From the NCBI RefSeq assembly GCF_002221595.1, contig NZ_NHMP01000005.1:62001-126000 (forward strand): a stretch of 64,000 nt of DNA. Direction: 5' to 3'. A program made the position numbers and the translations under genes. The notes below the pieces were generated by a model. That model was not told the DNA's origin. It searched no databases and was given only the letters and a program-made list of their open reading frames with translations. Numbering within the stretch: the first letter of the stretch is position 1; each line of letters opens with the position of its first letter. Of the stretch, positions 7,567 through 17,018 are shown piece by piece. This stretch comes from Turicimonas muris (GTDB lineage: Bacteria; Pseudomonadota; Gammaproteobacteria; Burkholderiales; Burkholderiaceae_F).

Positions 7567-8445
7567 ATGAATAAATATCTCAGAGAATTCTTATTTAAAA
7601 ACGGCCTCATGGTCTGTGCCCTGGTGTCGTTAGCCGGATTGGCCGCCATCGTTTGGTTTCTGTTTCAAGAAGGTTTTCCCGTTCTGCAGCACGTCTCCAT
7701 AAAAGATTTCTTGACGGGCCAGGATTGGTATCCGACAGAGAATCCGCCTTCATTCCAAATTCTTCCGCTGATAGCCGGCTCTATCGCTGTAACTATCTGC
7801 GCCTCGGTCTTTGCAATTCCTCTGGGCCTTATGACAGCGATATACCTTAGTCATATTGCCTCACCTAGGGTCCGAGCCTTCTTCAAGCCCTGTATCGAAC
7901 TTTTAGCTGCCTTTCCGTCCGTCATTATCGGTTTTATCGGGATGGCCGTACTAGCTCCGGTAATTCAAACAATAACGGGAGCACCAACGGGACTAAACGT
8001 TCTGAATGCGTCCATTCTCCTCGCATTGATGGCTCTTCCGACCATTTGTACGATTTCTGAGGATGCGCTGAGATCAGTCCCTAATCATATGAAGGAAGCC
8101 TCTCTAGCCGTGGGCGCCACCAACTGGGAAACTTTAACCAAAATCACGATACCCGGAGCCGCTTCCGGAATCTCTACGGCAGTGATGTTAGGAATGAGCC
8201 GCGTTATCGGAGAAACGATGGTAGTACTGATGGCTGCGGGAGGAGCTGCCATTATTCCAGAAACCATTTTTGACCCTGCTCGTCCATTGCCCGCAGCAAT
8301 TGTGGCGGAAATGGCTGAAGCTCCTTTCCGAAGCTCTCACTACCATGCGCTATTTGCTACCGGTATCGTGCTGTTTCTTTTCACGTTCGCTTTCAATCTC
8401 GTAGCCTTCAAGATTTCGAAAAAATACAAACTGCAAGCTAGCTGA
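7567..8445 (+). CDS. pstC: PstC, phosphate ABC transporter permease
   Basis: A 292-residue membrane subunit with about six hydrophobic segments. The cytoplasmic coupling motif EASLAVGATNWETLTKITIP (about residues 177-196) is the EAA loop that contacts PstB. The PstC-like features include FPSVIIGFIGM and GMSRVIGETMVVLM. It lies between pstS and pstA in the same phosphate-regulated unit, 46 bp after pstS. Confidence 0.93.
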   Translation: MNKYLREFLFKNGLMVCALVSLAGLAAIVWFLFQEGFPVLQHVSIKDFLTGQDWYPTENPPSFQILPLIAGSIAVTICASVFAIPLGLMTAIYLSHIASPRVRAFFKPCIELLAAFPSVIIGFIGMAVLAPVIQTITGAPTGLNVLNASILLALMALPTICTISEDALRSVPNHMKEASLAVGATNWETLTKITIPGAASGISTAVMLGMSRVIGETMVVLMAAGGAAIIPETIFDPARPLPAAIVAEMAEAPFRSSHYHALFATGIVLFLFTFAFNLVAFKISKKYKLQAS

Positions 8446-8453
8446 ACCTCATT

Positions 8454-9404
8454 ATGTACCGACTTGAACAAACTCTACCTAATTTTTCAGAAACCGCCGT
8501 TAGCGTGGACAGCAACCGCACTGTGAGACGGATAACGGCTTCCGGATCCAATAAACAAAGAAGAACGCTCAAAGAAAAGGCTTCAAAAGTTTTTCTTAGG
8601 CTCGTCGCCTGGTTTGTGATTACAGCGTTCTTTGCCGTGGTGTTCTACATTGGCTATCAAGGATTAGAGAAGATTAGCCTCGAATTCTTGATAGGAAATC
8701 CTAAGAACATGATGACGGAGGGAGGGATTCTCCCCTGCATCGTCGGCACATGCCTTCTGGCATTAGGAGCTGTAGCCGTGGCCCTTCCTTTAGGTGTATT
8801 CAGTGCCATTTGGCTAAATGAATATGCTAAGGATGGTCCGCTCAAACGACTCATTACGCTCTCAGTCGCAAACCTGGCCGGCGTGCCTTCCATCGTATTC
8901 GGTCTGTTCGGCTTAGCCTTTTTCGTCATTCTGTGCGATCTGGGTGTCAGTGCAGTTTCCGGTATTTTGACGCTTGCCGTCCTGACTCTGCCAATCATTA
9001 TCAACACTGTTCGTGAAACGCTTTCTCAGATCCCTAATGCTTGGAAAGAAGCCTCTTATGCTCTGGGAGCAACGAAACACGAAACTATTCTCAGGACCGT
9101 GCTTCCAGCAGCGATGCCCGGAATTATGACGGGGGCCGTTCTGGCAGTAGCCAGAGCAGCCGGAGAGACAAGTGCCATTATGTTTACGGCTGCGGTCGTG
9201 ATGACCACGGATGCTTTTAATTCGCCGTTATCTGCCGTGATGGCCCTTCCCCACCATATTTATATTTTGGCAACGACCGGAGCGGAACCCGAAAAAGTAC
9301 TTCCAATGCAAAGCGCATCCGCATTAGTTCTTCTTTTTGCGGTATTTCTGATGAACTTAACCGCCATCTACTTCAGGCAAAAAGCCTCTCATTTGCCAAA
9401 GTAA
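8454..9404 (+). CDS. pstA: PstA, phosphate ABC transporter permease
   Basis: The second Pst membrane subunit (316 residues). An unusual polar N-terminal stretch of about 45 residues precedes the first membrane segment. The EAA loop is EASYALGATKHETILRTVLP, and the ARAAGETSAIMFTAA segment is typical of PstA. No clear ribosome site precedes ATG 8454, only 8 bp after pstC, so translation may be coupled. No pstB follows; the ATPase gene is at the left edge of the window. Confidence 0.9.
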   Translation: MYRLEQTLPNFSETAVSVDSNRTVRRITASGSNKQRRTLKEKASKVFLRLVAWFVITAFFAVVFYIGYQGLEKISLEFLIGNPKNMMTEGGILPCIVGTCLLALGAVAVALPLGVFSAIWLNEYAKDGPLKRLITLSVANLAGVPSIVFGLFGLAFFVILCDLGVSAVSGILTLAVLTLPIIINTVRETLSQIPNAWKEASYALGATKHETILRTVLPAAMPGIMTGAVLAVARAAGETSAIMFTAAVVMTTDAFNSPLSAVMALPHHIYILATTGAEPEKVLPMQSASALVLLFAVFLMNLTAIYFRQKASHLPK

Positions 9405-9558
9405 CCTGAAGAAGATTTAGAGAGTTTCGGAAGAAAAGAATTCTAGAAGAGTATCTTTGTGTCCGGTGCCGTTACTAAGTAACAGCAACTATCAGATCTC
9501 ACAGAAAGGTTTGCAACTATCCGAGATATTCTACTTTCTGTACTGGGACAAGCGCGCG

Positions 9559-9597
9559 GCGGTCAGCCTCATGCGATATATGGCCGACCGCTCTTTT
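9559..9597 (+). terminator. Terminator of pstSCA
   Basis: GCGGTC-A-GCC (9559-9568) pairs with GGC-C-GACCGC (9582-9591) and is followed by TCTTTTG. It lies between pstA and the convergent HxlR gene. The rest of 9405-9657 shows nothing recognisable. Confidence 0.6.
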
Positions 9598-9657
9598 GTT
9601 AAAAGTTCGGATACTCCGAGGCGCAATTTAAGTTGTACTCGTCTTGAGGTATGTATC

Positions 9658-10041
9658 CTATCTTTGATTATTTAAGTTCGTTTGGCGCTCTTTTATTATT
9701 GCCGGCATGTTGTCTTTCGCCCAACCTATCAAAGATTGGATATGAGGGAAAAGAGTCTTAGCACGATCAGTCAAGGTATATTCAACTCTTGGAGGTACTT
9801 CAGGATAACTTTTCCTATTTACAAAACCATCTTCCTCCAACGTCCGAAGTGTTACTGTCATCATCTTCTGAGATATATCGGGAATTTGGCGCCGCAGTTC
9901 GCCAAACCGGACCGGCCCATCGGTTAATGATAAGGTGTACAACACTAGCAGTGACCATTTATCGCTTATGCGCGAGAGCACATTGCGAATCGGACATGCC
10001 GGATCAAAAGCGTCTCTTAATGTTGTTCTGCTCATAGCCAT
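9658..10041 (-). CDS. HxlR-family winged-helix regulator
   Basis: A 127-residue regulator with the HxlR pattern: CPIRNVLSRISDKWSLLVLYTL near the N-terminus, then FGELRRQIPDISQKMMTVTLRTLEEDGFV, the recognition helix and wing region. Members sense electrophiles or redox stress, or control adjacent reductases. It is divergent from the NAD(P)-binding protein gene at 10257 and very probably regulates it. GGGA 5 nt before ATG 10041 supports the start. Confidence 0.9.
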   Translation of the reverse strand: MAMSRTTLRDAFDPACPIRNVLSRISDKWSLLVLYTLSLTDGPVRFGELRRQIPDISQKMMTVTLRTLEEDGFVNRKSYPEVPPRVEYTLTDRAKTLFPHIQSLIGWAKDNMPAIIKERQTNLNNQR

Positions 10042-10120
10042 TTAAGTCCCTTTGTTAGGAATGCAAATAAAAAAACATCTTAAATTTTAGGCGGTCAAAA
10101 ACTCCTGGGACAGAATAATC

Positions 10121-10136
10121 GTTACCTATAGGTGAC
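10121..10136. promoter_or_regulatory. Candidate HxlR operator
   Basis: GTTACCTATAGGTGAC is a nearly perfect 16-bp palindrome (one mismatched pair) in the 215-bp divergent region. A second AT-rich inverted repeat, TATAAAATA against TATTTTATA, lies around 10191-10222. Dimeric HxlR proteins bind such dyads between themselves and their target gene. Confidence 0.5.
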
Positions 10137-10256
10137 TAACACACAAACCTGTGCCTACTTGACAGGAGCGTCTTTCCGTTATAACTTTAGTATATAAAAT
10201 ATTGTTAGTTACTATTTTATACCAATATTTATTATCAACTAGTTAGGAAATAAGTA

Positions 10257-10925
10257 ATGAAGAAAGTTGCACTTATTGGCGCAAGCGGTTACGTAGGCTC
10301 TGCAATTCTCAATGAACTTCTGAGTCGAGAATATCAAGTCGAAGCAATGGTTAAACATCCTGAAAAAATCAAGACTGACAATCCAAACTTAATCGTTAAA
10401 AAGATAGATGTCAGTGACAAGAAAAGTCTTGAAGAAGCGCTCAAAGGTTTCGAATATGTAATCAGCGCCTACAATCCCGGTTGGGCAAATACCCGCATCT
10501 ATGAAGATACTCTCGCCAATTATCCTAAGATTCTGGACGCTGCCAAGAAAGCCGGTGTAAAACGTCTCCTTATTGTCGGCGGCGCAGGCACCCTGTTTGT
10601 GAAACCAGGTGTTCGTCTCATAGATGCCGGCATCCTTCCGGATGCTTGGATGCCGGGAGTGAAATCGCTTGGCGAATTCTATCTAAACACGCTGTTAAAT
10701 GAGTCAGATATAGACTGGGTCTTTTTCTCTCCGGCCGGAAACCTTGGAGATATGGGGGCCAAAGGTCCGGGTAAGCGGACCGGAATTTATCGGCTCGGAA
10801 AAGACGATATGATTTTTGACAAAGAAGGCAACAGCTTCATCTCAGTAGAGGACTACGCTAAAGCAATGGTTGACGAGCTCGCCGAACCTGCTCATCACAA
10901 AGAACGTTTCACCATTGGCTACTAA
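10257..10925 (+). CDS. NAD(P)-binding atypical short-chain dehydrogenase
   Basis: A 222-residue Rossmann protein. The nucleotide loop is ALIGASGYVGSAILNEL at residues 4-20, and DVSDKKSLEEAL plus FVISAYNPG follow the NAD(P)H-binding family (NmrA/YwnB-like). The substrate is unknown. AGGA lies 12 nt before the start. The gene is divergent from an HxlR regulator, a common pairing for quinone or aldehyde detoxification enzymes. An inverted repeat (10948-10977) follows the stop. Confidence 0.85.
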   Translation: MKKVALIGASGYVGSAILNELLSREYQVEAMVKHPEKIKTDNPNLIVKKIDVSDKKSLEEALKGFEYVISAYNPGWANTRIYEDTLANYPKILDAAKKAGVKRLLIVGGAGTLFVKPGVRLIDAGILPDAWMPGVKSLGEFYLNTLLNESDIDWVFFSPAGNLGDMGAKGPGKRTGIYRLGKDDMIFDKEGNSFISVEDYAKAMVDELAEPAHHKERFTIGY

Positions 10926-10947
10926 TTCAATCAAAAACCAGATGAGA

Positions 10948-10977
10948 GACTAGGAATAAGAACGCAGATTCCTAGTC
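10948..10977 (+). terminator. Hairpin after the NAD(P)-binding protein gene
   Basis: GACTAGGAAT (10948-10957) pairs perfectly with ATTCCTAGTC (10968-10977). The following CTTCTCTTCT is pyrimidine-rich but not a true T tract, so termination may be partial. The remaining part up to 11230 shows no gene or riboswitch that I recognise. Confidence 0.5.
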
Positions 10978-11230
10978 CTTCTCTTCTCGTTGCCAATGAC
11001 ATGCTCCAATTTCTAGATGTCTTTAAGAAGGCAGCTTTTCTCAAGTTCTGAGGTGGCAAACCAAGCCTACGCAAAAGAATTGTTACTCAGTGTGTGCAAA
11101 AGCCGTGTTATATACCCAATTTGAAAACGAGTATGTAACCAAGCGGTTTTGACATGGTTCGAATAAATTTTCGGCTCTAGAATTGAACCTAAGTCATCTC
11201 TTCTCTTGCTTTTTCGAACGCACTTTTGTC

Positions 11231-12526
11231 ATGCACCAATTCTTACAGAAATATCTGGGTTTTAATCCGGAAAATACCACCATCCGTACGGAAATCATTG
11301 CAGGGCTATCTACCTTTTTAACGATGGCATATATTCTTGCCGTCAATCCCGCGATCTTAAGCGTCACAGGGATGGATAAGGGAGCCTTATTTACAACCAC
11401 TGCCCTTACTTCCGCAATTGCCACACTCATCATGGCGTTTTACGCCAAAATGCCCTTCGGTCTAGCCCCCGGCATGGGCATGAATGCCTTCTTTGCCTAT
11501 ACGGTCTGTATATCCATGGGACACACTTGGCAATTTGCTTTAACGGCAATTCTGATCGAGGGCATCATCTTTATTCTTCTTACCGTCACAAACGTTCGAG
11601 AAAAAATAGTTCATTCAATTCCAACTAGTCTGCAAACCGCTATCGGTGTAGGTATTGGTCTTTTTATTGCCTTTATCGGTCTGCAAAATGCAGGGATTTC
11701 GGTTAAAAATGATGCAACATTGGTCTCATTAGGCAACATTTTTGACCCTAGCGTCATGCTTGTGATTATCGGGTTGATTGTCACGGCCGTTCTTTTAGTC
11801 AAAAAAGTTACCGGAGCTCTCCTGATCGGGATTGCCGTTACAACTCTATGCGGTCTACCGTTTGGGATCACTCACTTCAACGGATTCTTCTCTCTTCCGC
11901 CGTCAATCGGGCCGATTTTCATGCAATTTGAATGGCACAATCTCTTCACCGTGGATATGGTGATGGTAGTTTTGTCGTTTCTCTTCATGGATCTTTTCGA
12001 TACTTTAGGAACTTTGGTCAGCCTCATGATTAAAGCCGGCTTCGTAAAGAACGGCAATCTTCCCCGCCTCAAAGAGTCATTCTTTGCAGATGCGGTCGGT
12101 ACCACCGTAGGTGCTTGTTTAGGAACGAGCGCAATTTCCACTTACGTCGAAAGTGCAGCAGGTGTTTCTGCCGGCGGCAAATCAGGTCTAACAGCGTTAG
12201 TAATTGCTGTCTTCTTTCTCTTATCTTTGCTCTTTTCTGCAGTATTTCTCGCCATTCCAACTCAAGCTACGGCTCCTGTGCTGATTTTGGTGGGCTTCTT
12301 CATGATTAGCTGCATTAAAGAAATTGATCTGAGTGATTTTGCCGAAGCTATCCCCGCTTTTATCTGCATCATCACCATTCCATTAACTTACAGCATCGCC
12401 AACGGCATCGTATTTGGCCTTCTCAGCTACGTCCTGATTAACTTATTCAGCGGCAAAGCTCAGAGAATCAAACCCGAGATGTATATGCTCGCTGTTTTCT
12501 TCATCATCATGCTGATGCTTCATTAA
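11231..12526 (+). CDS. NCS2-family purine permease (AzgA-like)
   Basis: The protein, 431 residues from ATG 11231, is a proton-coupled purine transporter in the inner membrane. It carries the AzgA-branch motifs FGLAPGMGMNAFFAYTV, MDLFDTLGTLV and TSAISTYVESAAGVSAGGKSGLTALV, which distinguish hypoxanthine/guanine/adenine permeases (COG2252) from uracil permeases. The frame extends upstream to a TTG at 11183, but the conserved protein begins MHQFLQKYLGF at 11231. No strong ribosome site is visible. Together with the BMP transporter it suggests purine salvage. Confidence 0.88.
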   Translation: MHQFLQKYLGFNPENTTIRTEIIAGLSTFLTMAYILAVNPAILSVTGMDKGALFTTTALTSAIATLIMAFYAKMPFGLAPGMGMNAFFAYTVCISMGHTWQFALTAILIEGIIFILLTVTNVREKIVHSIPTSLQTAIGVGIGLFIAFIGLQNAGISVKNDATLVSLGNIFDPSVMLVIIGLIVTAVLLVKKVTGALLIGIAVTTLCGLPFGITHFNGFFSLPPSIGPIFMQFEWHNLFTVDMVMVVLSFLFMDLFDTLGTLVSLMIKAGFVKNGNLPRLKESFFADAVGTTVGACLGTSAISTYVESAAGVSAGGKSGLTALVIAVFFLLSLLFSAVFLAIPTQATAPVLILVGFFMISCIKEIDLSDFAEAIPAFICIITIPLTYSIANGIVFGLLSYVLINLFSGKAQRIKPEMYMLAVFFIIMLMLH

Positions 12527-12546
12527 TCAGTTCCAGCACGTAGATT

Positions 12547-12570
12547 CGCCGCAGGCTCCTGCGGCGTTTT
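12547..12570 (+). terminator. Terminator after the purine permease
   Basis: CGCCGCAGG (12547-12555) and CCTGCGGCG (12558-12566) form a GC-rich hairpin followed by TTTT. It separates the permease from the convergent trmL. Confidence 0.8.
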
Positions 12571-12588
12571 CATTTGCAAAGAAGAAAA

Positions 12589-13059
12589 TTAAACTCCGCC
12601 TTTGAAGCCATTCTGTCTCCAGGCCTCATAAACGGTAATAGCTGCTGAATTCGACAAATTCAAAGAACGATTGTTTGGCATCATCGGCAAACGGACACAA
12701 TGGGCAGGATCAAAAAGATCTCTGACTTCCTGAGGCAGTCCGTGGCCTTCGGAACCGAAAACAAACCAATCATTAGGTTTGAATTCTAAGCCTTGCACCA
12801 GTTGAGTTGCCTTTGTCGTCATTGCAAACATTCTGGAGCGATCGGGCTTCTCTGCTTCAAGGAAGGCAACGTAATTGGGATATATCTTGACATCCGCATA
12901 CTCACGATAATCCAGACCTGCGCGTCTCATATGCTTATCTTCAAATGAGAAACCTAATGGTTCAATAAGAATTAAACGGCATCCGGTGTTCGAGCAAAGA
13001 CGAATAATATTTCCTGTATTAGGAGGAATCTCCGGATGAACCAATACGATGTTAAACAT
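12589..13059 (-). CDS. trmL: TrmL, tRNA (cytidine(34)-2'-O)-methyltransferase
   Basis: A 156-residue SPOUT methyltransferase that modifies the wobble base of tRNA-Leu. It has the conserved N-terminus [20 protein letters not shown], the motif FGSEGHGLP and the knot motif [19 protein letters not shown]. Length matches TrmL exactly. Its start overlaps the end of rpoH by 8 bp, so the two are co-transcribed. Confidence 0.93.
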   Translation of the reverse strand: MFNIVLVHPEIPPNTGNIIRLCSNTGCRLILIEPLGFSFEDKHMRRAGLDYREYADVKIYPNYVAFLEAEKPDRSRMFAMTTKATQLVQGLEFKPNDWFVFGSEGHGLPQEVRDLFDPAHCVRLPMMPNNRSLNLSNSAAITVYEAWRQNGFKGGV

Positions 13060-13972
13060 TGTCTTTTTCTGAATTTAAAATTTCTTTTAGTTTAGAGAAA
13101 GCTTTCTTTTCAATCTGCCTGACTCGCTCCTTGCTGATACCTAACTCTTTGGACATATCATCCAAGGTAGCCCCTTTTCCAGTTGTCTCATCATAAAGCC
13201 AACGAGCTTGAATAATTTTTCTGCTTCTCTCATCGAGCTGTTCAATAGCTTTCGGCAAATCGCTGTTGAGTGCCTTATCGTAGAGTGAACGCTCGAGCAT
13301 TTCTTCTGGAGAATCCCCTTCAGCTTCGAGCCAATCCTCCATCGGTTTATCGTCTTCTTCATGAACTGGCGGCTCATCGAGAGAAACATCGTGTCCGAGG
13401 AGTCTAAGCTCCATCTCTTTGACGTCAGCAGGCCGTACTTCCAAGTCCTGAGCGATCTTGTTAGTCTGCTCCGTAGTCAAAGCCTCAGAACCTTCCTTCA
13501 TGCTTCTGAGGTTAAAGAATAATTTTCTTTGAGCTTTAGTAGTTGCAACCTTGACTAGCTTCCAATTTTTTATCACGTAATCCTGAATTTCTGCGCGAAT
13601 CCAAGTCATTGCAAAGGTCACGAGACGAGCACCGTTATCCGGATCAAACCGTCTAACAGCCTTCATCAACCCTATGTTTCCTTCTTGAATAAGATCAGGG
13701 AACGGCAGTCCGTAACCCAGGTATTGACGGGCAATCGAAATAACTAAGCGCAAGTGAGAGGTAATAAGTTCGCTCGCGGCTTCCAAGTCGCCATGATCGC
13801 GCAGTTTAACAGCCAGTTCCTTTTCCCGCTCTTCGCTAAGCAAAGGAGCTGCATTGGCAGCTCGTATATATTCTTCTAAGCTTCCAGGTGTTCCGCGAAG
13901 TGCCAGCGGAGTTGGATGGTAAGGAGCAAGAGCCGTACTTTTAGGCTTATCAGTATTCTGTTTAGTCATCAA
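13052..13972 (-). CDS. rpoH: RpoH, heat-shock sigma factor (sigma-32)
   Basis: A 306-residue sigma-70 family factor. Region 2 includes [33 protein letters not shown] and [18 protein letters not shown]. The RpoH box [10 protein letters not shown] follows at about residues 147-156, and region 4 ends in [21 protein letters not shown]. It directs transcription of chaperones and proteases. It lies downstream of ftsX, the same order as in E. coli. A second in-frame ATG at 13969 is equally possible; no strong ribosome site is visible. Confidence 0.95.
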   Translation of the reverse strand: MMTKQNTDKPKSTALAPYHPTPLALRGTPGSLEEYIRAANAAPLLSEEREKELAVKLRDHGDLEAASELITSHLRLVISIARQYLGYGLPFPDLIQEGNIGLMKAVRRFDPDNGARLVTFAMTWIRAEIQDYVIKNWKLVKVATTKAQRKLFFNLRSMKEGSEALTTEQTNKIAQDLEVRPADVKEMELRLLGHDVSLDEPPVHEEDDKPMEDWLEAEGDSPEEMLERSLYDKALNSDLPKAIEQLDERSRKIIQARWLYDETTGKGATLDDMSKELGISKERVRQIEKKAFSKLKEILNSEKDNV

Positions 13973-14031
13973 GGCGTATTCTAATACAGCTGTAGTTTTT
14001 CCTTAATGTGTCAATCGATTAGAAACAACTG

Positions 14032-14889
14032 CTAGAAGGTAAGAGGGTTAGTTCTGCCCGCAGTGACGTAGGAGCAGACAGTTGCATAGACCATCAAAAC
14101 GAAAGTCAAGAACATACAAATAAGAATATTGACACCCAAAGACGGCAGCAAATGCACCTCGAACGCATCTTCTAGAAGCGGGACGCTCACATAAGTGGTA
14201 ATGAAATAAAGAACGCTTCCGATAGCACTACTGATGAGAGTCGCGGCACAGGCAATTTCAACCAACGGACCGCTTACTTGCCAACGGTTGGCACCGAGCA
14301 TTAACAGTAAAGCTTGATCGTGTTTCAGGAAACTGTTGAGCCTATGAATACCAACCACAAAGAGCAGTCCGACCAAAGCACAAGCCGGAATGCCGAAAGC
14401 AACTGCTCCCAAAGCTAGCGCTTGTCTCAAAGAATATCTCTTTTTAATCCAATCAAGATTGGCGCTGACAACCGAGACATCTTTAGCCTCCGCAATTACA
14501 TGCACCATTTCTTGGATAGAGGCAAACGGTGTGGAGATTGGAAAGGTAATTACATAAATATCAGGTATTTTGTCTTTTTTACCAATCAACTTGAGGATAT
14601 CTTCCTCCAAAATATCTTTCGGCGGGATTAAACGAATCTCGGATCCCGGCGCTAATTTATCTAATTGGGAAGTTAAGAATTTCTTTGCATCTTCCGCCTT
14701 GGTACCCGGCTCCATAAAAACCGATATTTCATCACCTGTCATGGTTCTATGATTTTCATAGAAGGAAATAAAAATCAAAGACATGTGCGCTAAAAGGCAG
14801 AATGCCAACGAGCAAAGTACCACGACAACCCAAAAGGATTTTTTATCTTGCTCCAGAGAGCGAACTGCCCTGACGTTAACGGTAATCAC
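14032..14889 (-). CDS. ftsX: FtsX, cell-division ABC-type membrane protein
   Basis: A 285-residue protein with the FtsX topology: one N-terminal membrane helix (about residues 20-43), an extracytoplasmic domain (about 45-155) that contacts peptidoglycan hydrolase activators, and three further helices in the C-terminal half. The FtsX-like LLLMLGANRWQVSGPLVEIA stretch lies between the membrane helices. It overlaps the ftsE stop by one base and is followed by rpoH. Identification rests on topology plus context, since FtsX sequences diverge widely. Confidence 0.88.
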   Translation of the reverse strand: MITVNVRAVRSLEQDKKSFWVVVVLCSLAFCLLAHMSLIFISFYENHRTMTGDEISVFMEPGTKAEDAKKFLTSQLDKLAPGSEIRLIPPKDILEEDILKLIGKKDKIPDIYVITFPISTPFASIQEMVHVIAEAKDVSVVSANLDWIKKRYSLRQALALGAVAFGIPACALVGLLFVVGIHRLNSFLKHDQALLLMLGANRWQVSGPLVEIACAATLISSAIGSVLYFITTYVSVPLLEDAFEVHLLPSLGVNILICMFLTFVLMVYATVCSYVTAGRTNPLTF

Positions 14890-15545
14890 TAACTTCCTCC
14901 TAAGTTAATTACTCTCAGGGACTTGATTTCAAGAGGAAGCGGAACGCTGGAGGTCATTACAACGGCATAACCGATCTTTGCAAGCTTTGTGCAAAGATAG
15001 AGAAATTGCTCCTGAGACGTCCCGTCCAACCCTTCCAATGGATTGTCCGCCAAAATCATTTTTGGTCGCCCCACGAGAGCGCGAGCGATCACAACACGTT
15101 TTCTCAAACCTTCGGAGAGATTTTCGACTTTCTCATCCAAGTATTTGGACAGACCGCAAAGCTCAGCACTTTCTTTGGAATATTCTATTGCCTCGTTCGG
15201 CTTAATACCTAACAACTGAGCAGACAATCTCAAATTCTCGAGAACGGTGTAGGAGGTAAATAAATTGGAATGGGAAGGAATAAGTCCCAAAGTTCTTCTC
15301 CAGGCCAACTTTTCTGACTCACTCATCACACTGACGCTGTGCCCATCAACGATAACTTCACCGGTGTTAGGTTCCGTCAAAGCAGCTATAAGATTCAGAA
15401 GGTAAGTTTTACCGGAACCGTTCGGTCCCTCAAGCAAAATAAAGTCAGGCTCTTCAATCACAAAGGACAAGAGACCGTCTGTGTTCCTCCCTTCTTTCCG
15501 GATAGGAATTTCTGAAATCTCGACTAAGATGTTCTTGGGGCTCAT
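14889..15545 (-). CDS. ftsE: FtsE-like ATP-binding protein with degenerate catalytic motifs
   Basis: The 218-residue ABC protein sits exactly where FtsE is expected, between ppx/ftsY and ftsX. Walker A is intact: GPNGSGKT at residues 40-47. Other motifs are not. The catalytic glutamate after Walker B is Asn168 (LADNPLEGLD instead of LADEPTGNLD). The Q-loop glutamine is Ser91 (LIPSHSNLF). The switch histidine is Ser199 (MTSSVP). The signature is LSEGLRKRV. ATP could still bind, but hydrolysis by the normal mechanism looks impaired. The reading frame is intact, with tight overlaps on both sides (4 bp with ppx, 1 bp with ftsX), which argues for a functional, altered protein rather than a decaying gene. 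Confidence 0.82.
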   Translation of the reverse strand: MSPKNILVEISEIPIRKEGRNTDGLLSFVIEEPDFILLEGPNGSGKTYLLNLIAALTEPNTGEVIVDGHSVSVMSESEKLAWRRTLGLIPSHSNLFTSYTVLENLRLSAQLLGIKPNEAIEYSKESAELCGLSKYLDEKVENLSEGLRKRVVIARALVGRPKMILADNPLEGLDGTSQEQFLYLCTKLAKIGYAVVMTSSVPLPLEIKSLRVINLGGS

Positions 15546-17005
15546 CGTGTATAAATTTCAAATTTAATTCCAACCTTAGCCCATATTTCTTTTTCCTGGC
15601 CGAGCAAGTACTCAGTCAACGGATGCTCGGTGAGCCAATTCTTTGGAATACTCATCATGAACCCGTCCGCACCGCTGAACAACTGAATGGGCGGAAGGTC
15701 TGTGTCAATCTTAGCATGGCAAAAAATCACCGCTAGTCTAAGTGCCAAGATTTTCTCGGCAATTGATCGGTCAGCAAGGAATGATGCGACTTTCTTCAGA
15801 TTACCTCGATGAGCCAAAACAATGGCCGCCAGTTTCTCTTGTTCGGAACGAGAGAAGCCCGGGATATCGCTGTTTCTAATCAAATACTCGCTATGTTTGT
15901 GATAGTCACTTCGAGAAAGACTCAAGCCGATTTCATGTAAATCGGCGGCCCAAGCAAGTTCTTTGAGTTCTTCAGGGGACACAGACGGTTCAATCTTCTT
16001 ATAAAGTTCTTCAGCGACTTTAGCGACTCTAGAGGCTTGTTCTTCGTCAACATGCATTCTGAGCATTAATGAATGAACGGAAGCAGCTCTGGGATCCTTA
16101 TCGAGTTTTCTTCCGGCCAAATCATAAAGAATGCCGTAGCGCAATGCCCCGTCTGCCAGTTTCATCGACTTAAGTTTAAATTTATTGAATATTGCTAGCA
16201 ACACGCATACACCACCAGCCAATACCTCTCTTCTGTCATCCTTCATTCCCACGAACTTGAAAGAGCTAGTATTTCCAAATTCGAGCATGGCATATTTCAG
16301 TTTCAGAAGAGCCTCTAAGGTAATCGTACCGTCAGTCCAACCCTGGTCGTGCAGAATTAAAGAAACTGCGGAGGCGGTGCCTGAGGAGCCGAACGCTTCC
16401 TGCCAACCGCATCTAAAAAACTTCTCAATACTGCTGTCGAATTCTGCTTCTGCAGAAAGCTGTGCCTTCTGCATCATGGCAGGTGTAATGATGCCATTTT
16501 TGAAAAAGGTCACGGAAGTATTAACGCATCCTACATGGAAAGAATCAGCCTCCAATACATCCTTGACGTGCCCGATAACGCATTCGGTAGAGGCTCCTCC
16601 GATGTCAACAATCAATCTCTTTTTATCAGACTGCGGCAGGGCAAAGCTGCATCCTTCGTAAACCAGCCTAGCCTCTTCCTTTCCCCTTAAAATTTCGATT
16701 TTGCAGCCTAAAACCCTCTCGGCTTTTTCAATAAATTCTCTTGAGTTTTTTGCACTTCTGAGAGTCTGGGTTCCAACTGCCCTGATTTGAGATCGCGGAA
16801 AGCCTTCGATTTTTTCAGCAATACGTGCGAGAGCTTTCAGTGCTCTTTCCTGGGCCTCTTCGGTCAGATTCCCTTCGCTATCAATTCCGCCGGCTAATCT
16901 AACTGTTTCCTTCCAGCTCCCTTCGCTAATAATGACTTCTTTTTCTACACGAGCTATTTCCAAACGAAAACTATTGGAACCCAAATCAATTGCAGCTAAG
17001 CGCAT
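15542..17005 (-). CDS. ppx: Exopolyphosphatase / pppGpp phosphohydrolase (Ppx/GppA)
   Basis: A 487-residue actin-fold phosphatase that removes terminal phosphates from polyphosphate, or hydrolyses pppGpp. It opens with MRLAAIDLGSNSFRLEIARV, the phosphate-1 motif. Further family motifs are GTQTLRSAKN, GKEEARLVYEG and LIVDIGGASTECV. A C-terminal HD-like region contains WAADLHEIG. The gene is inserted between ftsY and ftsE. Ppx and GppA cannot be told apart safely by eye. Confidence 0.9.
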   Translation of the reverse strand: MRLAAIDLGSNSFRLEIARVEKEVIISEGSWKETVRLAGGIDSEGNLTEEAQERALKALARIAEKIEGFPRSQIRAVGTQTLRSAKNSREFIEKAERVLGCKIEILRGKEEARLVYEGCSFALPQSDKKRLIVDIGGASTECVIGHVKDVLEADSFHVGCVNTSVTFFKNGIITPAMMQKAQLSAEAEFDSSIEKFFRCGWQEAFGSSGTASAVSLILHDQGWTDGTITLEALLKLKYAMLEFGNTSSFKFVGMKDDRREVLAGGVCVLLAIFNKFKLKSMKLADGALRYGILYDLAGRKLDKDPRAASVHSLMLRMHVDEEQASRVAKVAEELYKKIEPSVSPEELKELAWAADLHEIGLSLSRSDYHKHSEYLIRNSDIPGFSRSEQEKLAAIVLAHRGNLKKVASFLADRSIAEKILALRLAVIFCHAKIDTDLPPIQLFSGADGFMMSIPKNWLTEHPLTEYLLGQEKEIWAKVGIKFEIYTR

Positions 17006-17018
17006 TTTTCTTCCTCTG

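Noticed and set aside
10978-11230. Possible purine or xanthine riboswitch before the purine permease
   Set aside because: I could not match any known aptamer core (purine, PRPP, xanthine/NMT1) in this leader.
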